From an uncultured Paracoccaceae bacterium (GTDB lineage Bacteria > Pseudomonadota > Alphaproteobacteria > Rhodobacterales > Rhodobacteraceae), in NCBI GenBank assembly GCA_947503925.1, contig CANNFQ010000007.1, positions 62,001-126,000 of the forward strand: DNA of 64,000 bases. Direction: 5' to 3'. The notes beneath the pieces are model-generated. The model was not told the DNA's origin, did not search any database, and saw only the letters and a list, made by a program, of their open reading frames with translations. Position numbers and translations under genes: made by a program. Below are positions 1 through 9,033 of the stretch, one piece after another; the stretch's first letter is position 1; the number at the start of each line of letters is the position of its first letter.

Positions 1-440
1 GCCGCGGCGGCGACAGCGGCAGGTGTGGCGGCGGCATCGCCGGTCATGGCGGCGATGCGCTTGCGCGTTTCTTCCGCCCGTTCGCCCGGCGACTGACTCT
101 GCCGTTCAGATGGGGGTGGGCTGGCCTCTTGTGTGGCGCGGATTTCTTTTTCGCGCGCGGCTTCCTCTCGCAAGATATCGGCGATCGACGAATCAAGTGG
201 TTTACGATCGGGTGCTTCGACCGGCTTGTGGCGCGGGCCGTCATCGTCGTCATTCGTGGTCGGGGCCGGTGTCGGACGCGGGGTGGGTCGCTGCATCAAC
301 GGGCGTCCTGCAACCTTTGGCTTGTCCATCTGGAACCATGTATGCGCACAGCTGGAACACTGTACATCCCGGCCACCATCGGGGATCACATCATCAGAGA
401 TGTCATATTGCGCATCACATTTGGGGCAAATCAGCCGCAT
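1..440 (-). CDS. Zinc-ribbon domain protein (3'-truncated by window edge)
   Basis: The reading frame starts at an ATG (440-438) and runs off the left edge, so only about 146 N-terminal codons are visible. It opens with a zinc-ribbon: Cys5-x2-Cys8 and Cys28-x2-Cys31 (MRLICPKC, then CSSCAHTW), the MJ0042/zinc_ribbon_5 pattern. A long Pro/Arg/Glu-rich, probably disordered stretch follows (TPRPTPAPTT, then EEAAREKE). In Rhodobacteraceae such proteins usually have a later membrane segment; that part would lie outside the window. It is divergent from ftsE with a 166-bp gap that must hold both promoters. Function is unknown; the ribbon suggests metal binding. The family assignment rests on the cysteine pattern. 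Confidence 0.85.
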   Translation of the reverse strand, partial: MRLICPKCDAQYDISDDVIPDGGRDVQCSSCAHTWFQMDKPKVAGRPLMQRPTPRPTPAPTTNDDDDGPRHKPVEAPDRKPLDSSIADILREEAAREKEIRATQEASPPPSERQSQSPGERAEETRKRIAAMTGDAAATPAAVAAA

Positions 441-606
441 GTTGAGATCCTTCTGCCCGGTAACATACCGTTCTTATTGTGTTGTTACGGCGCAATCTAG
501 CAATCGCTGCGTCAAACGCCAAGGATTTGCTGAATGGTCGGGTGCCGGAACATTGAAACCTGTTGCAGATTTGGGCAGAACGGCGCTGTGATCGAAAGGG
601 TGCGTT

Positions 607-1281
607 GTGATAGAACTGGAAGATGTATCCTGCGGTTTTGGCGGCAGGCCCCTGTTTTCAGGGCTTTCGCTGTCGCTAGCACCGGGATCGTTTCATTTTC
701 TGACAGGGCCGTCGGGGGCAGGCAAGACGACGCTTTTGCGCTTGTGTTATGCCGATTTGCGCGCCGATCAGGGCCAGGTGCGGCTGTTTGATCAGGATGC
801 CACCAGCCTTGGGCGCGATGCCGTGGCAATGATCCGCCGACGGATTGGCGTTGTGCATCAAAACTGCGCCTTCCTGGATCATCTGAGTATTGCGGAAAAC
901 ATCGCCTTGCCGCTGACCGTCGCCGACCGTGCGGCAGAAGCGGCCGGAAATCTGCCGGAATTGCTGGCATGGGTGGGCCTGACGGCGCAAGCCAATCAGT
1001 TGCCCCCGGAACTATCAGGTGGCGAACGACAGCGCGCCGCATTGGCCCGCGCAGTCATCATGTCGCCCGAAGTGATCATTGCCGATGAGCCGACGGGCAA
1101 TGTGGATTGGGAAATGTCGCAGCGTCTGATGACCCTGCTGGTTGAACTGCATCGGATGGGCAAGGCGGTCCTCATCGCGACTCATGACCTGACAATGATC
1201 CGGGCAATGAAGGCAGAGGTCAGCGCGCGTGTCCTGCGCCTGAAGGACGGTCAGCTGGCGCAGGCGGGGTCCGAGCTATGA
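607..1281 (+). CDS. ftsE: Cell division ATP-binding protein FtsE
   Basis: This 224-aa ABC ATPase works with FtsX at the septum to control peptidoglycan hydrolases during cell division. Visible motifs are Walker A (GPSGAGKTT, residues 34-42), Q-loop VVHQN (82-86), signature LSGGERQR (136-143), Walker B IIADEPTGN (157-165) and the H-loop His in ATHD (191-194). The start is GTG. The stop overlaps the ftsX start in an ATGA, implying translational coupling. The length fits FtsE, and the immediately following FtsX confirms identity over other MacB/LolD-like ATPases. Confidence 0.95.
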   Translation: MIELEDVSCGFGGRPLFSGLSLSLAPGSFHFLTGPSGAGKTTLLRLCYADLRADQGQVRLFDQDATSLGRDAVAMIRRRIGVVHQNCAFLDHLSIAENIALPLTVADRAAEAAGNLPELLAWVGLTAQANQLPPELSGGERQRAALARAVIMSPEVIIADEPTGNVDWEMSQRLMTLLVELHRMGKAVLIATHDLTMIRAMKAEVSARVLRLKDGQLAQAGSEL

Positions 1282-2165
1282 GGGCCGTTCTTGATCTGAT
1301 CGTTGGTGATCCACAGGCCGATCGCGCTGTGCCACCCACGGGGATCACCGCCCGCCTGACTGTCTTTGCGACCGCCGTCATGGCGTTTCTGGCGGTTCTT
1401 GTTCTTGCGATGTCGACGACGGCGGGGCGCGTGGCTGATCGCTGGGCGGACGAGTTGGCACAGGCCGCCACGCTGCGCCTGCCCGCGGATGCGGGTGAGG
1501 CGACGGTCGAAAATGCGCTGGAGATATTGCGCCTGACACCCGGCGTCGCAGAGGCGCGCGCGCTGACGGATACCGAACAGCAGGCTTTGCTGGATCCATG
1601 GTTTGGACCAGATCTGGCACTCGATACGCTGCCCGTCCCGCAACTGATCGAAATCATCGCCGATGACCCACCCTATGATGCGGATGGGTTGCGGGCACGG
1701 TTGACGGCCGAACTGCCCGCAGCGGTGCTGGATGACCACGCCCGCTGGCGTGAACCGCTGATCGTGGCGGCTGGCCGTCTGCGGTTCGTGGCCAGCGTGG
1801 TGACCTTGCTGATTGGTGCTGCATTGGCAGCAACGGTTGTTTTGGCCGCGCAGGCATCGCTTGCCGCCAATGTGCAGGTCATTCATGTGTTGCGGCTTGT
1901 CGGTGCGCGCGACATCTATATCGCTCGCGCCTTTGTCCGTCGATTCACCCTGCGCGCGGGGCTTGGCGCCGCGCTGGGTGCACTTATCGGGGTTATCACC
2001 GTGCAGCTTCTGCCGACCGGTGATACACCGGGCAACTTTCTATCAGAGATCGGGTTTCAGGGGGCGGGATGGCTATGGCCTCTGGTCATTCCGCTGATCG
2101 CGGCTATCGTGGCATTTGCGGCAACGCGCGCTGCCGCACTGGCAAGGCTGAAGGAACAGACATGA
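1278..2165 (+). CDS. ftsX: Cell division protein FtsX
   Basis: The 295-aa integral membrane partner of FtsE transmits ATPase state to periplasmic murein hydrolase activators. The sequence has a short cytoplasmic N-terminus, a first membrane helix near residues 28-45, a periplasmic domain of about 120 residues, and three further hydrophobic segments (around 172-192, 220-240 and 262-285), the FtsX topology. It overlaps ftsE by 4 nt upstream and plsC by 4 nt downstream. The N-terminal extracytoplasmic part is divergent, as usual for this family. Identification relies on topology plus the ftsE neighbour. Confidence 0.92.
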   Translation: MRAVLDLIVGDPQADRAVPPTGITARLTVFATAVMAFLAVLVLAMSTTAGRVADRWADELAQAATLRLPADAGEATVENALEILRLTPGVAEARALTDTEQQALLDPWFGPDLALDTLPVPQLIEIIADDPPYDADGLRARLTAELPAAVLDDHARWREPLIVAAGRLRFVASVVTLLIGAALAATVVLAAQASLAANVQVIHVLRLVGARDIYIARAFVRRFTLRAGLGAALGALIGVITVQLLPTGDTPGNFLSEIGFQGAGWLWPLVIPLIAAIVAFAATRAAALARLKEQT

Positions 2166-2890
2166 GTAACGCCGTTCAATGGGTACGCTCCCTCATCTTC
2201 AATGCGCAGATGTATCTCGCGATGCTGGTTATCGGGCTGATCTACCTGATCCCTGCAATCCTGTCGCGTCGTGGCGCGATTGCGGGCTGCCATGCCTATT
2301 GTCGTTACATCCGCTGGTCGGCGGCATGGATCATCGGATTGAAAACGGAAATCCGGGGGGAGCCGCCAACGGATGAGGTGATGGTCGCGCCGAAGCATCA
2401 GTCTTTCATGGATGTGCTGATGATCTATGGGGCGATCCCACGTGGGAAATTCATCATGAAGGCGATCCTGAAATACGCTCCGATTATCGGCCAGTTCGGT
2501 TTGCGGATCGGCTGTATTCCGGTTGATCGGGGCAAGCGCGGTCAGGCGATCAAGAAAATGGTGGCCGATGTGCGTGCAGGCCGCGCCCTTCCCGGGCAGC
2601 TGATCATCTATCCGCAAGGCACCCGGATCGCACCAGGGGTCAAGGCACCTTACAAGATCGGGACCGGCGCGCTTTACAAGGAACTGGGCCAGCCGGCGGT
2701 GCCTGTTGCCACGAATATCGGTGTGTTCTGGCCCAAACGCGGCGTGATGCGCAAGCCGGGAACAGCCGTGTTCGAATTTTTGCCGCGCATTGAACCGGGG
2801 CTGGAAGTCGCCGATTTCATGGCCCGGTTGGAGCATGATATCGAAACCGCCTCTGACAGGCTGAACAAGGAAGCCGGATTTGACGGCTGA
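2162..2890 (+). CDS. plsC: 1-acyl-sn-glycerol-3-phosphate acyltransferase (PlsC family)
   Basis: This 242-aa membrane-associated acyltransferase would acylate lysophosphatidic acid to phosphatidic acid in phospholipid synthesis. The catalytic motif HxxxxD is H79-QSFM-D84 and the substrate-binding motif is PQGTR (151-155). An N-terminal hydrophobic helix covers about residues 17-35. I chose the ATG at 2162, which overlaps the ftsX stop (ATGA); a longer in-frame extension from 2069 would read through ftsX. Placement behind ftsEX suggests coupling of division and membrane lipid supply. Substrate specificity cannot be read from sequence, and other lyso-lipid acyltransferases share these motifs. 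Confidence 0.9.
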   Translation: MSNAVQWVRSLIFNAQMYLAMLVIGLIYLIPAILSRRGAIAGCHAYCRYIRWSAAWIIGLKTEIRGEPPTDEVMVAPKHQSFMDVLMIYGAIPRGKFIMKAILKYAPIIGQFGLRIGCIPVDRGKRGQAIKKMVADVRAGRALPGQLIIYPQGTRIAPGVKAPYKIGTGALYKELGQPAVPVATNIGVFWPKRGVMRKPGTAVFEFLPRIEPGLEVADFMARLEHDIETASDRLNKEAGFDG

Positions 2891-3491
2891 TCACCTGGTC
2901 ACCGATATTGCGGCGCTTGAGGCGCTTTACGGCACGCCCGGACGGGCCTCCTTGATCAAGGTGGCGGATCATCTGACCCCACTTTATGCGAAATGGATCA
3001 TGGCGTCGCGTTTCTGTGTGGTGTCAACAATCGGCCCCGATGGCACCGATGGCAGCCCGCGTGGCGATGATGGCCCGGTGGTTCAGATGACCGATCCCAA
3101 GACGCTGCTTTTACCCGATTGGCGGGGCAATAACCGGATGGACACGCTGCGCAATATCGTGGCCGACGGGCGTATCAGCCTGATGTTCATGGTGCCGGGA
3201 TCGAATAACGTGATCCGGGTGAATGGCATGGCGACGGTGTCAGTTGATCCCGACCTTGTGGGCCGGTTCGATCAAAAAGGTCGTCAGCCGCGCAGCGTGG
3301 TCATGATTTCGGTGGCCGAGATCTATAGCCAATGCGCGCGGGCGCTGATGCGGGCAAAGCTTTGGTCGTCGGATGATGAAAGCAGTGATCTGCCTACGAT
3401 CGGGGCGCTTCTGGCCGAACAGGAAGCCGGGTTTGACGGTGACGCCTATGATATGGACTGGGCCGGTCGCGCCGCAAAAACGATGTGGTAG
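2880..3491 (+). CDS. Pyridoxamine 5'-phosphate oxidase-family flavin-binding protein
   Basis: The 203-aa protein resembles the split-barrel FMN-binding family of general-stress or PPOx-like oxidoreductases, subgroup MSMEG_1061. Typical stretches are the ASRFCVVSTIGPDG strand and turn near residues 40-54, SPRGD (60-64), and a LPDWRGNNRMDTLRNI segment near 79-94 that contacts flavin phosphate. The start appears to be a TTG overlapping the plsC stop by 11 nt; no ATG exists between the upstream in-frame stop and residue 41. It is the last gene of the ftsE operon and ends just before a convergent M50 gene. The enzymatic substrate is unknown. Confidence 0.8.
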   Translation: MTADHLVTDIAALEALYGTPGRASLIKVADHLTPLYAKWIMASRFCVVSTIGPDGTDGSPRGDDGPVVQMTDPKTLLLPDWRGNNRMDTLRNIVADGRISLMFMVPGSNNVIRVNGMATVSVDPDLVGRFDQKGRQPRSVVMISVAEIYSQCARALMRAKLWSSDDESSDLPTIGALLAEQEAGFDGDAYDMDWAGRAAKTMW

Positions 3492-3492
3492 T

Positions 3493-4170
3493 TTAGCGCC
3501 GTCGCAGGTCCAGATTGCTGCTGCGCCCCAGCCCATAGCGAAGGCACCAGCCAATCACAGCGACGCTGACAATCAACCAGATGCCACCCCAAATCATCGT
3601 TGTGCCGCCAAACTCCTCGGCCAGCATACGCGCGTCCGACCGTAGATTTGCATGCGCAATCGTGTCGCTGAAGATATCGTATGGCACATAGATCATGCTC
3701 GCCAAGCCAATCACACGCAGCGCCATGTCATTCACCGAATGGCCCAGAAATCGCGCCATGGCCAACATGGCAACACCTGTCCCCACGGCAAAGCCAAACG
3801 CGAACAGACCCCGGATATACAGCCCGGCAACAATCAGCGTTAGCACACCGCATCCCCCCATGATGGCGCGATCCGCCTTGGTCCGGGTCGCCGCAACCAA
3901 CAGGGCCACTCCGATCAGAAGCGAGCCAAGATAACCGGCCGTCAGTGTGATGAACCGGTTGCCGCCCCGGCTCCAGACCTCACCGCTCATATTGCTTGAG
4001 ATGTCGAGGCTGACAACCTCCCCGCCGGTTAGGACGGTTGCAATCGCGTGCGAGACTTCGTGGAAAAACACGATCAGGATTTTCAGGGGCACAATGGCCG
4101 GTGTCTGCCACAAGGCAAAGACAAGTGCGGTCAGCGCCAGAAGTTGCCAATGTCCCTTCAGATAGACCAC
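3493..4170 (-). CDS. M50 family (site-2-protease-like) metallopeptidase
   Basis: This 225-aa multipass membrane protein carries the zinc-binding motif HExxH as H37-EVS-H41 at the end of the first hydrophobic stretch, as in M50B-like peptidases. About six hydrophobic segments follow, including LGSLLIGVALLVAA and GVLTLIVAGLYIRGLFAFGF. The start is GTG, only 2 nt downstream of the accA stop, so the two genes are probably co-transcribed. It ends 1 nt from the convergent flavoprotein gene. The family cleaves substrates within or near the membrane; no substrate can be inferred here. Confidence 0.82.
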   Translation of the reverse strand: MVYLKGHWQLLALTALVFALWQTPAIVPLKILIVFFHEVSHAIATVLTGGEVVSLDISSNMSGEVWSRGGNRFITLTAGYLGSLLIGVALLVAATRTKADRAIMGGCGVLTLIVAGLYIRGLFAFGFAVGTGVAMLAMARFLGHSVNDMALRVIGLASMIYVPYDIFSDTIAHANLRSDARMLAEEFGGTTMIWGGIWLIVSVAVIGWCLRYGLGRSSNLDLRRR

Positions 4171-4172
4171 GC

Positions 4173-5135
4173 TTACGCGGCGAGGCCCTTTTCACCCAGG
4201 CTCAGATACTTATTGCGCCGATCCGCCCGGATATCTGCGGCGGATATGCTTTCCAACTCATCCAGCGCGGCGACCAGCACCTTCCCGACATTTTCAATCG
4301 TCGTGGGGATATCGCGATGCGCCCCGCCCCGCGGTTCAGGGACGATTGTATCGCAGACACCAAGCTCGTGCAGGTTTTGCGCGGTCAGGCGCAAGGCCTC
4401 AGCGGCTTCACGCATCTTTTCGGCGTCCTTCCACAGGATGGAGGCGCAGCCCTCGGGGCTGATCACCGAATAGATCGAGTGTTCCAGCATGGCGACCCGA
4501 TTGGCCGATGCGAAGGCCACCGCACCACCTGATCCGCCTTCGCCAATAATGACGCTGACCAAGGGCACGCCAAGCTCCAGGCATTTCTCGGTCGCGCGGG
4601 CGATGGCCTCGGACTGGCCGCGTTCCTCTGCTCCTTTACCGGGATAGGCGCCGGGTGTGTCGACCAGCGTGATCACCGGCAGGTCGAACCGGTTGGCCAG
4701 ATCCATCAGGCGGATCGCCTTGCGATAGCCTTCGGGGCGGGCCATGCCGAAATTCCGTTCGATCCGAGATTTGGTATCATTGCCCTTTTCATGACCGATC
4801 ACCATGACGGGCTTGCCTTCAAGCCGGGCAATCCCACCCATTACGGCATGGTCATCGGCAAAATTGCGGTCCCCGGCCAGCGGGGTGTATTCGGTGAAAA
4901 GCGCCTCGATATAGTCTTTGCAATGCGGGCGTTCGGGATGGCGGGCGACCAGGCATTTGCGCCATGGGGTCAGATCGGCATAAAGGCTTTCAAGAAGATC
5001 ATACGCCTTCTTATCAAGGGCGGCGGCCTCTTTCTCGATATCCATTTCCGTGTTCTCACGGGCGACGGCGCGGAGTTCTTCGGCTTTGCCTTCGATCTCG
5101 GCCAGTGGTTTTTCAAACTCTAGATATTGGGTCAT
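4173..5135 (-). CDS. accA: Acetyl-CoA carboxylase carboxyltransferase subunit alpha
   Basis: AccA (320 aa) pairs with AccD to transfer carboxyl groups from carboxybiotin to acetyl-CoA, giving malonyl-CoA for fatty acid synthesis. The length and start ([17 protein letters not shown]) match proteobacterial AccA. Hallmarks are [36 protein letters not shown] and the oxyanion-hole glycines in [12 protein letters not shown]. The following M50 protease gene starts 2 nt after the stop. The upstream 150 bp separates it from a divergent secreted-protein gene. Confidence 0.97.
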   Translation of the reverse strand: MTQYLEFEKPLAEIEGKAEELRAVARENTEMDIEKEAAALDKKAYDLLESLYADLTPWRKCLVARHPERPHCKDYIEALFTEYTPLAGDRNFADDHAVMGGIARLEGKPVMVIGHEKGNDTKSRIERNFGMARPEGYRKAIRLMDLANRFDLPVITLVDTPGAYPGKGAEERGQSEAIARATEKCLELGVPLVSVIIGEGGSGGAVAFASANRVAMLEHSIYSVISPEGCASILWKDAEKMREAAEALRLTAQNLHELGVCDTIVPEPRGGAHRDIPTTIENVGKVLVAALDELESISAADIRADRRNKYLSLGEKGLAA

Positions 5136-5288
5136 TGGGCTTTCGGCCTTTTGAAAGAATTCAAATGTATATGGCGTAACGGTTGTGAGATGGCAACGCC
5201 TCAGCGATTGGACACATAGGAGGTTTACAATCGTGGCCGATCAGGTGACACCACCGCGTGGGGGCGAAGCAAATATAGGAATTAAGCT

Positions 5289-5714
5289 ATGCGAACTCTC
5301 AGTCTGATTGTTGTTCTTGCAAGTATTTTGGCGGGGCCAGCAATGGCACAGCCCGTGAATTTCGGCAATGACAGTAGCGAATGGGCCAATGATGGCGAAT
5401 GTGACGATGGGCGTTTCACCGGCCCCGGCCTGACATCAACACCGCTCCTGCAGGAAGATGTGCTGGCTGACGCAACCGATTGCCGGAACGCTTACAATGC
5501 TGGCCAATTGCGGTTGCTTGGTGTCGCGGCTGATGGAACAATCGACTTTGGCAATGATAGCGGCGAATGGAGCAATGATGGCGAATGCGACGATATGCGA
5601 TTTGCCGGGCCAGGTATGACCAGCACGCCGCTTCTGCAAGAGGATATCATGACAGACGCCACAGATTGCCGGAATGCCTATTCAGCCGGTCGGTTGAAGC
5701 TCGCCGGCCAATAG
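5289..5714 (+). CDS. Secreted protein of two tandem 56-residue repeats
   Basis: The 141-aa product has a clear signal peptide (hydrophobic 4-16, cleavage after AMA, residue 20) and then two near-identical units, about residues 23-78 and 85-140. Each follows the order FGNDS-EW-NDGECDD-RF-GPG-TSTPLLQED, then ATDCRNAY. Each unit has two cysteines (38/65 and 100/127), suggesting one disulfide per repeat. Many Asp/Glu/Asn residues hint at cation binding, but that is inference. An AGGAATT ribosome site precedes the ATG. I do not recognise a named family. The gene is monocistronic, divergent from accA and convergent with the lyase gene. Confidence 0.8.
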   Translation: MRTLSLIVVLASILAGPAMAQPVNFGNDSSEWANDGECDDGRFTGPGLTSTPLLQEDVLADATDCRNAYNAGQLRLLGVAADGTIDFGNDSGEWSNDGECDDMRFAGPGMTSTPLLQEDIMTDATDCRNAYSAGRLKLAGQ

Positions 5715-5726
5715 GCAGAGGCTGGG

Positions 5727-6683
5727 TCAGCCTGCGATCATCTCGGACTGGCGCACGATCACCTCGGCTTGTTTGATGGATGCAATATCCACCAAGCGGC
5801 CCTTGTAAACCGTCGCCCCTTCGCCCCGTGCCTTGGCGTCTTCCATGGCGGCAAGGATTTCGCGGGCCTCGGTGACGGCCGCATCAGATGGGGTAAAAAC
5901 CTCATTCGCAAGGGCGATCTGCTTGGGGTGGATCGCCCATTTGCCCACCATACCCAGTGTGGCGGACCTGCGGGCCTGCGCGCGGTAACCTTCATCATCG
6001 CTGAAATCACCGAACGGGCCGTCCACGGGCAGAACGCCGTGGGTTCGGCAGGCTGCAACAATTGCCGTCTGCGCCCAATGCCACGGGTCGGAATAGTGGC
6101 GGGTGCCGCCATTCAGCATGTAATACTGTTCCTGCGTACCGCCGATGCCCGTCGTCTGCATGCCCATGGAGGCAGCGAAATCGGCGGCCCCAAGGCTCAT
6201 GGCTGCCATGCGGGGTGAACTTGCCGCAATCTCTTCCACGTGGGCGATACCTGCTGCGGATTCGATGATGACCTCGAAACTGATCGGTTTCTTGCGCCCC
6301 TTGGCCGTTTCAATCGCTGTGACCAGCGCGTCAACGGCATAGACATCCGCCGCGCATCCAACCTTGGGGATCATGATTTGATCCAAGCGGTCGCCTGCCT
6401 GTTCCAGCACGTCCACCACATCGCGATACCAATAGGGCGTATCCAGCCCATTGATACGGACGCTAAGGTATTTGCTCTTCCAATCGACATCATTGATTGC
6501 CTGGATCACATTGGCGCGCGCGCTAGCCTTGTCGGTAGGCGAAACGCTGTCCTCCAGGTCCAGATTGATGACATCCGCCGCACTGGCCGCCATTTTTTCA
6601 AAAAGCTTGGTGTTCGAACCTGGGCCGAATAGCTGACAACGATTCGGGCGCGCGGGCGGTGTTGGTTGCAGGCGGAATGACAT
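5727..6683 (-). CDS. mcl1: L-malyl-CoA/beta-methylmalyl-CoA lyase (CoA-ester lyase)
   Basis: This 318-aa HpcH/HpaI-CitE superfamily enzyme would cleave or form malyl-CoA and methylmalyl-CoA with glyoxylate, the last step of the ethylmalonyl-CoA pathway used for acetate assimilation. Visible are the N-terminal QLFGPGSNTKLFEKMAAS segment, the LDLEDSV metal and substrate motif, and the FEVIIESAAG segment with the catalytic-site Glu. I chose the ATG at 6683, preceded by AAGGATC; seven extra codons upstream lack a ribosome site. The 318-aa length agrees with Rhodobacter Mcl1. A plain citrate-lyase-beta-like enzyme is the alternative. Confidence 0.85.
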   Translation of the reverse strand: MSFRLQPTPPARPNRCQLFGPGSNTKLFEKMAASAADVINLDLEDSVSPTDKASARANVIQAINDVDWKSKYLSVRINGLDTPYWYRDVVDVLEQAGDRLDQIMIPKVGCAADVYAVDALVTAIETAKGRKKPISFEVIIESAAGIAHVEEIAASSPRMAAMSLGAADFAASMGMQTTGIGGTQEQYYMLNGGTRHYSDPWHWAQTAIVAACRTHGVLPVDGPFGDFSDDEGYRAQARRSATLGMVGKWAIHPKQIALANEVFTPSDAAVTEAREILAAMEDAKARGEGATVYKGRLVDIASIKQAEVIVRQSEMIAG

Positions 6684-6793
6684 TTGTGATCCTTGACGTA
6701 GCAAAATTACGTTTCATTTGCCGCGATCGGTATATTATTGCGTTCGGGGTCACAAGTTGAATTTGCGCCCGCAGCATTTGCAGCGCTGCGGCG

Positions 6794-6815
6794 CAAAATT
6801 TTGGCTAAAATTTTG
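6794..6815. repeat. Inverted repeat with 9-bp arms
   Basis: CAAAATTTT and AAAATTTTG are separated by GGCT. It lies in the gap between the aminotransferase 3' end and the mcl1 start, on the minus-strand transcript. Together with the adjacent 24-bp palindrome it may act as a transcript-ending or RNA-stabilising hairpin for the aminotransferase gene. Confidence 0.6.
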
Positions 6816-6822
6816 TCCGACT

Positions 6823-6846
6823 GAAGGAAATTTCGAAATTTCCTTC
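6823..6846. repeat. Perfect 24-bp palindrome
   Basis: The half-sites are GAAGGAAATTTC and GAAATTTCCTTC with no spacer, a perfect dyad. It is 10 bp downstream of the aminotransferase stop (minus strand), a position matching other palindromes in this window. It has no T-tract, so it is not a classic intrinsic terminator, but a 12-bp hairpin at a transcript end is plausible. Confidence 0.65.
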
Positions 6847-6855
6847 GCCCCCGCG

Positions 6856-8040
6856 TCAGATGCCAGCGCTGACAATCGCCTTGGCCAGTACCGGCACGGT
6901 GTTCGCATTCAGCCCGGCAATATTCATTCGACTGTCACCCACCATGTAGATCCCATGATCTGCACGCAGTTTTTCAACCAGTTCAGGGGTGGTCCCCAAT
7001 CGGCTGAACATGCCACGGTGGTGGGCCAGAAAGTCGAAACGATCCGAGTTGGTGAGCCGTTTCAGCTCATCCGCCAGTTGCTGACGCAGGGATAGCATGC
7101 CATTGCGGGTCTCTTCCAGTTCGGCCTCCCAATCGGCGCGCAGATCGGGATCACTCAGTATTGTGGTGACGACCCGCGCTCCGTGATCGGGCGGAAAGGA
7201 ATAGTTCTGGCGGTTCAGGAAGGCCAGCGTTTGCTGGGTCAGCGGTTGCTGTTCAGCATCCTTGGCAATCGCCATCAGGATGCCGGTGCGTTCACGGTAA
7301 ATGCCGAAATTCTTCGAACAGCTGGCCGCGATCAGGCAGTTATCAAACGCGGTAGCGATCTGACGGGTGATCTGCGCGTCTTCATCCAACCCGTCGCCAA
7401 ACCCCTGATAGGCAATGTCGATAAAGGGGATCGCCTCTTTTTCCTGCATCAGCGTAATCACCTGCGCCATCTGCTTTGTGGTCAGGTTCGCCCCGGTCGG
7501 GTTATGACAGCAGCCATGCAAAAGCACGACATCACCCTTTGCCAACCCATTCAGGTCCGCCAGCATGCCGTCGAAATCGACGCCACGCGTCGCATCGTCG
7601 AAATAGGTATAGTCACCCATCTTCATCCCTAGATATTTGATGATCGACGGGTGGTTCGGCCATGTCGGGTTAGACAGCCAGACCGTGGCGTCGGGTGCCG
7701 CCATCTTGATCAGTTCCAGCGCCTGCCGGATCGCCCCGGTTCCGCCGGGGGTGGCCACTGCGGCCACACGGTCACCGGCGATACTATCGCCCAGAACCAG
7801 TTGACGCATGGCTGCGCCAAAGGCGGGATCACCGGCCAGTCCGGTATAGGCCTTGCTGGGTTGATCGGCCAAAATCCGACGCTCCGCTTCTTTGACGGCG
7901 CGCATCACAGGGGTATTGCCAGATGCGTCCTTGTAGACGCCAACGCCTAGATCGACCTTGTCATCGCGTGGATCGGCCTTGTAGGCGGCCATCAGGGCGA
8001 GGATTTTGTCGGCAGGTTGGGCGCGTAGGTTTTCCAGCAT
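6856..8040 (-). CDS. Aromatic/aspartate-family amino acid aminotransferase
   Basis: A 394-aa class I PLP aminotransferase of the TyrB/AspC type, interconverting aromatic or acidic amino acids and 2-oxo acids. Family marks are VDLGVGVYKD near 29-38, the NPTG turn (180-183), the D208 and Y211 region (FIDIAYQGF), the Schiff-base Lys243 in SCSKNFGIYRERTG, and a C-terminal MFSRLG substrate loop. The chosen ATG at 8040 overlaps the preceding sulfurtransferase stop by 1 nt (TGATG), implying coupling. An upstream in-frame ATG lies inside that gene and is unlikely. Aromatic specificity is a guess. Confidence 0.88.
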   Translation of the reverse strand: MLENLRAQPADKILALMAAYKADPRDDKVDLGVGVYKDASGNTPVMRAVKEAERRILADQPSKAYTGLAGDPAFGAAMRQLVLGDSIAGDRVAAVATPGGTGAIRQALELIKMAAPDATVWLSNPTWPNHPSIIKYLGMKMGDYTYFDDATRGVDFDGMLADLNGLAKGDVVLLHGCCHNPTGANLTTKQMAQVITLMQEKEAIPFIDIAYQGFGDGLDEDAQITRQIATAFDNCLIAASCSKNFGIYRERTGILMAIAKDAEQQPLTQQTLAFLNRQNYSFPPDHGARVVTTILSDPDLRADWEAELEETRNGMLSLRQQLADELKRLTNSDRFDFLAHHRGMFSRLGTTPELVEKLRADHGIYMVGDSRMNIAGLNANTVPVLAKAIVSAGI

Positions 8041-8906
8041 CAGTGAGCTCCGGTTGCAATGGGAAGGTCGGCATACATGCCCCATTCGGACCATGAGCCA
8101 TCATAGATCGCGTGATCGGTCTTGCCGATCCGCTCAAGCGCAAGCGACAGAACCGCGGCCGTCACGCCAGAGCCGCATGTTGTGATCACAGGTTTTTGCA
8201 GGTCGATCCCCGCATCCTTGAACACCGTGCGCAGGGCGGTCGGCGGTTTCATCGTGCCGTCGCCATTCAAAAGCAAACTATAGGGCAGATTCTTGGACCC
8301 TGGAATATGGCCCGCACGCATCCCTTCACGCGGCTCCGGCGCCTCGCCCCTGAACCGCGCGGCAGCCCTTGCATCGATGATTTCATGATCGGCAAGCTTG
8401 GCCGCGCGTGCCACGTCGGTGACATCGCGAACGCGCCGTGGTTCCACCTTTACGGTCATGTGACGGTCACGAATTGTGGGCGGGTTTGTCGTGGTCTTGT
8501 GACCATCAGCCAGCCATTTGGGCAGGCCACCGTCCAGCACGGCGATATTGTGCTGTCCCATCAGCTTGAACAGCCACCAGACCCGGGCGGCGGAAAAGAT
8601 GCCAGCCCCGTCATAAACCACAACCTGATGACCGTCGCCGACACCCATCGCCCGCATCCGGGACATGAATTTTTCCACCGGGGGGGCCATATGCGGCAAT
8701 TCGGACCGCAGATCGCTAATTTCATCAATGTCGAAGAAACGCGCGCCCGGAATATGGCCCTTTGCATATTCCGCCTTGGGGTCGCGATTGTCGCTAGGCA
8801 GATACCAGGATGCATCAAAAATCCGCAGATCCGGGTCCTTGATATGTGCCGCCAGCCAGTCGGTGCTGACCAATGTCTTGGGGTCGTCTGCCGCTGCGGA
8901 GGACAT
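8040..8906 (-). CDS. sseA: 3-mercaptopyruvate sulfurtransferase
   Basis: A 288-aa two-rhodanese-domain sulfurtransferase moving sulfur from 3-mercaptopyruvate to thiols or cyanide. The inactive N-terminal domain (about 10-130) has STDWLAAH and GHIPGARFFDID. The catalytic C-terminal domain holds Cys244 in the loop CGSGVTA, the sequence typical of mercaptopyruvate rather than thiosulfate enzymes. The ATG at 8906 follows AAAGGAACC, a good ribosome site; an ATG nine codons upstream lacks one. It is coupled to the downstream aminotransferase, which could supply mercaptopyruvate by transaminating cysteine (inference). Confidence 0.92.
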   Translation of the reverse strand: MSSAAADDPKTLVSTDWLAAHIKDPDLRIFDASWYLPSDNRDPKAEYAKGHIPGARFFDIDEISDLRSELPHMAPPVEKFMSRMRAMGVGDGHQVVVYDGAGIFSAARVWWLFKLMGQHNIAVLDGGLPKWLADGHKTTTNPPTIRDRHMTVKVEPRRVRDVTDVARAAKLADHEIIDARAAARFRGEAPEPREGMRAGHIPGSKNLPYSLLLNGDGTMKPPTALRTVFKDAGIDLQKPVITTCGSGVTAAVLSLALERIGKTDHAIYDGSWSEWGMYADLPIATGAH

Positions 8907-9033
8907 GCCGGTTCCTTTTGGTTTGGATAGCATGTGGGTAACGCAGATGTCCGATTGTCACAAGATATGACATGCGCAAAGCGGACGCTGTCGATGCCCC
9001 GTTGCCGGGGCATCAATTGGTTTTGGGGCCGGC

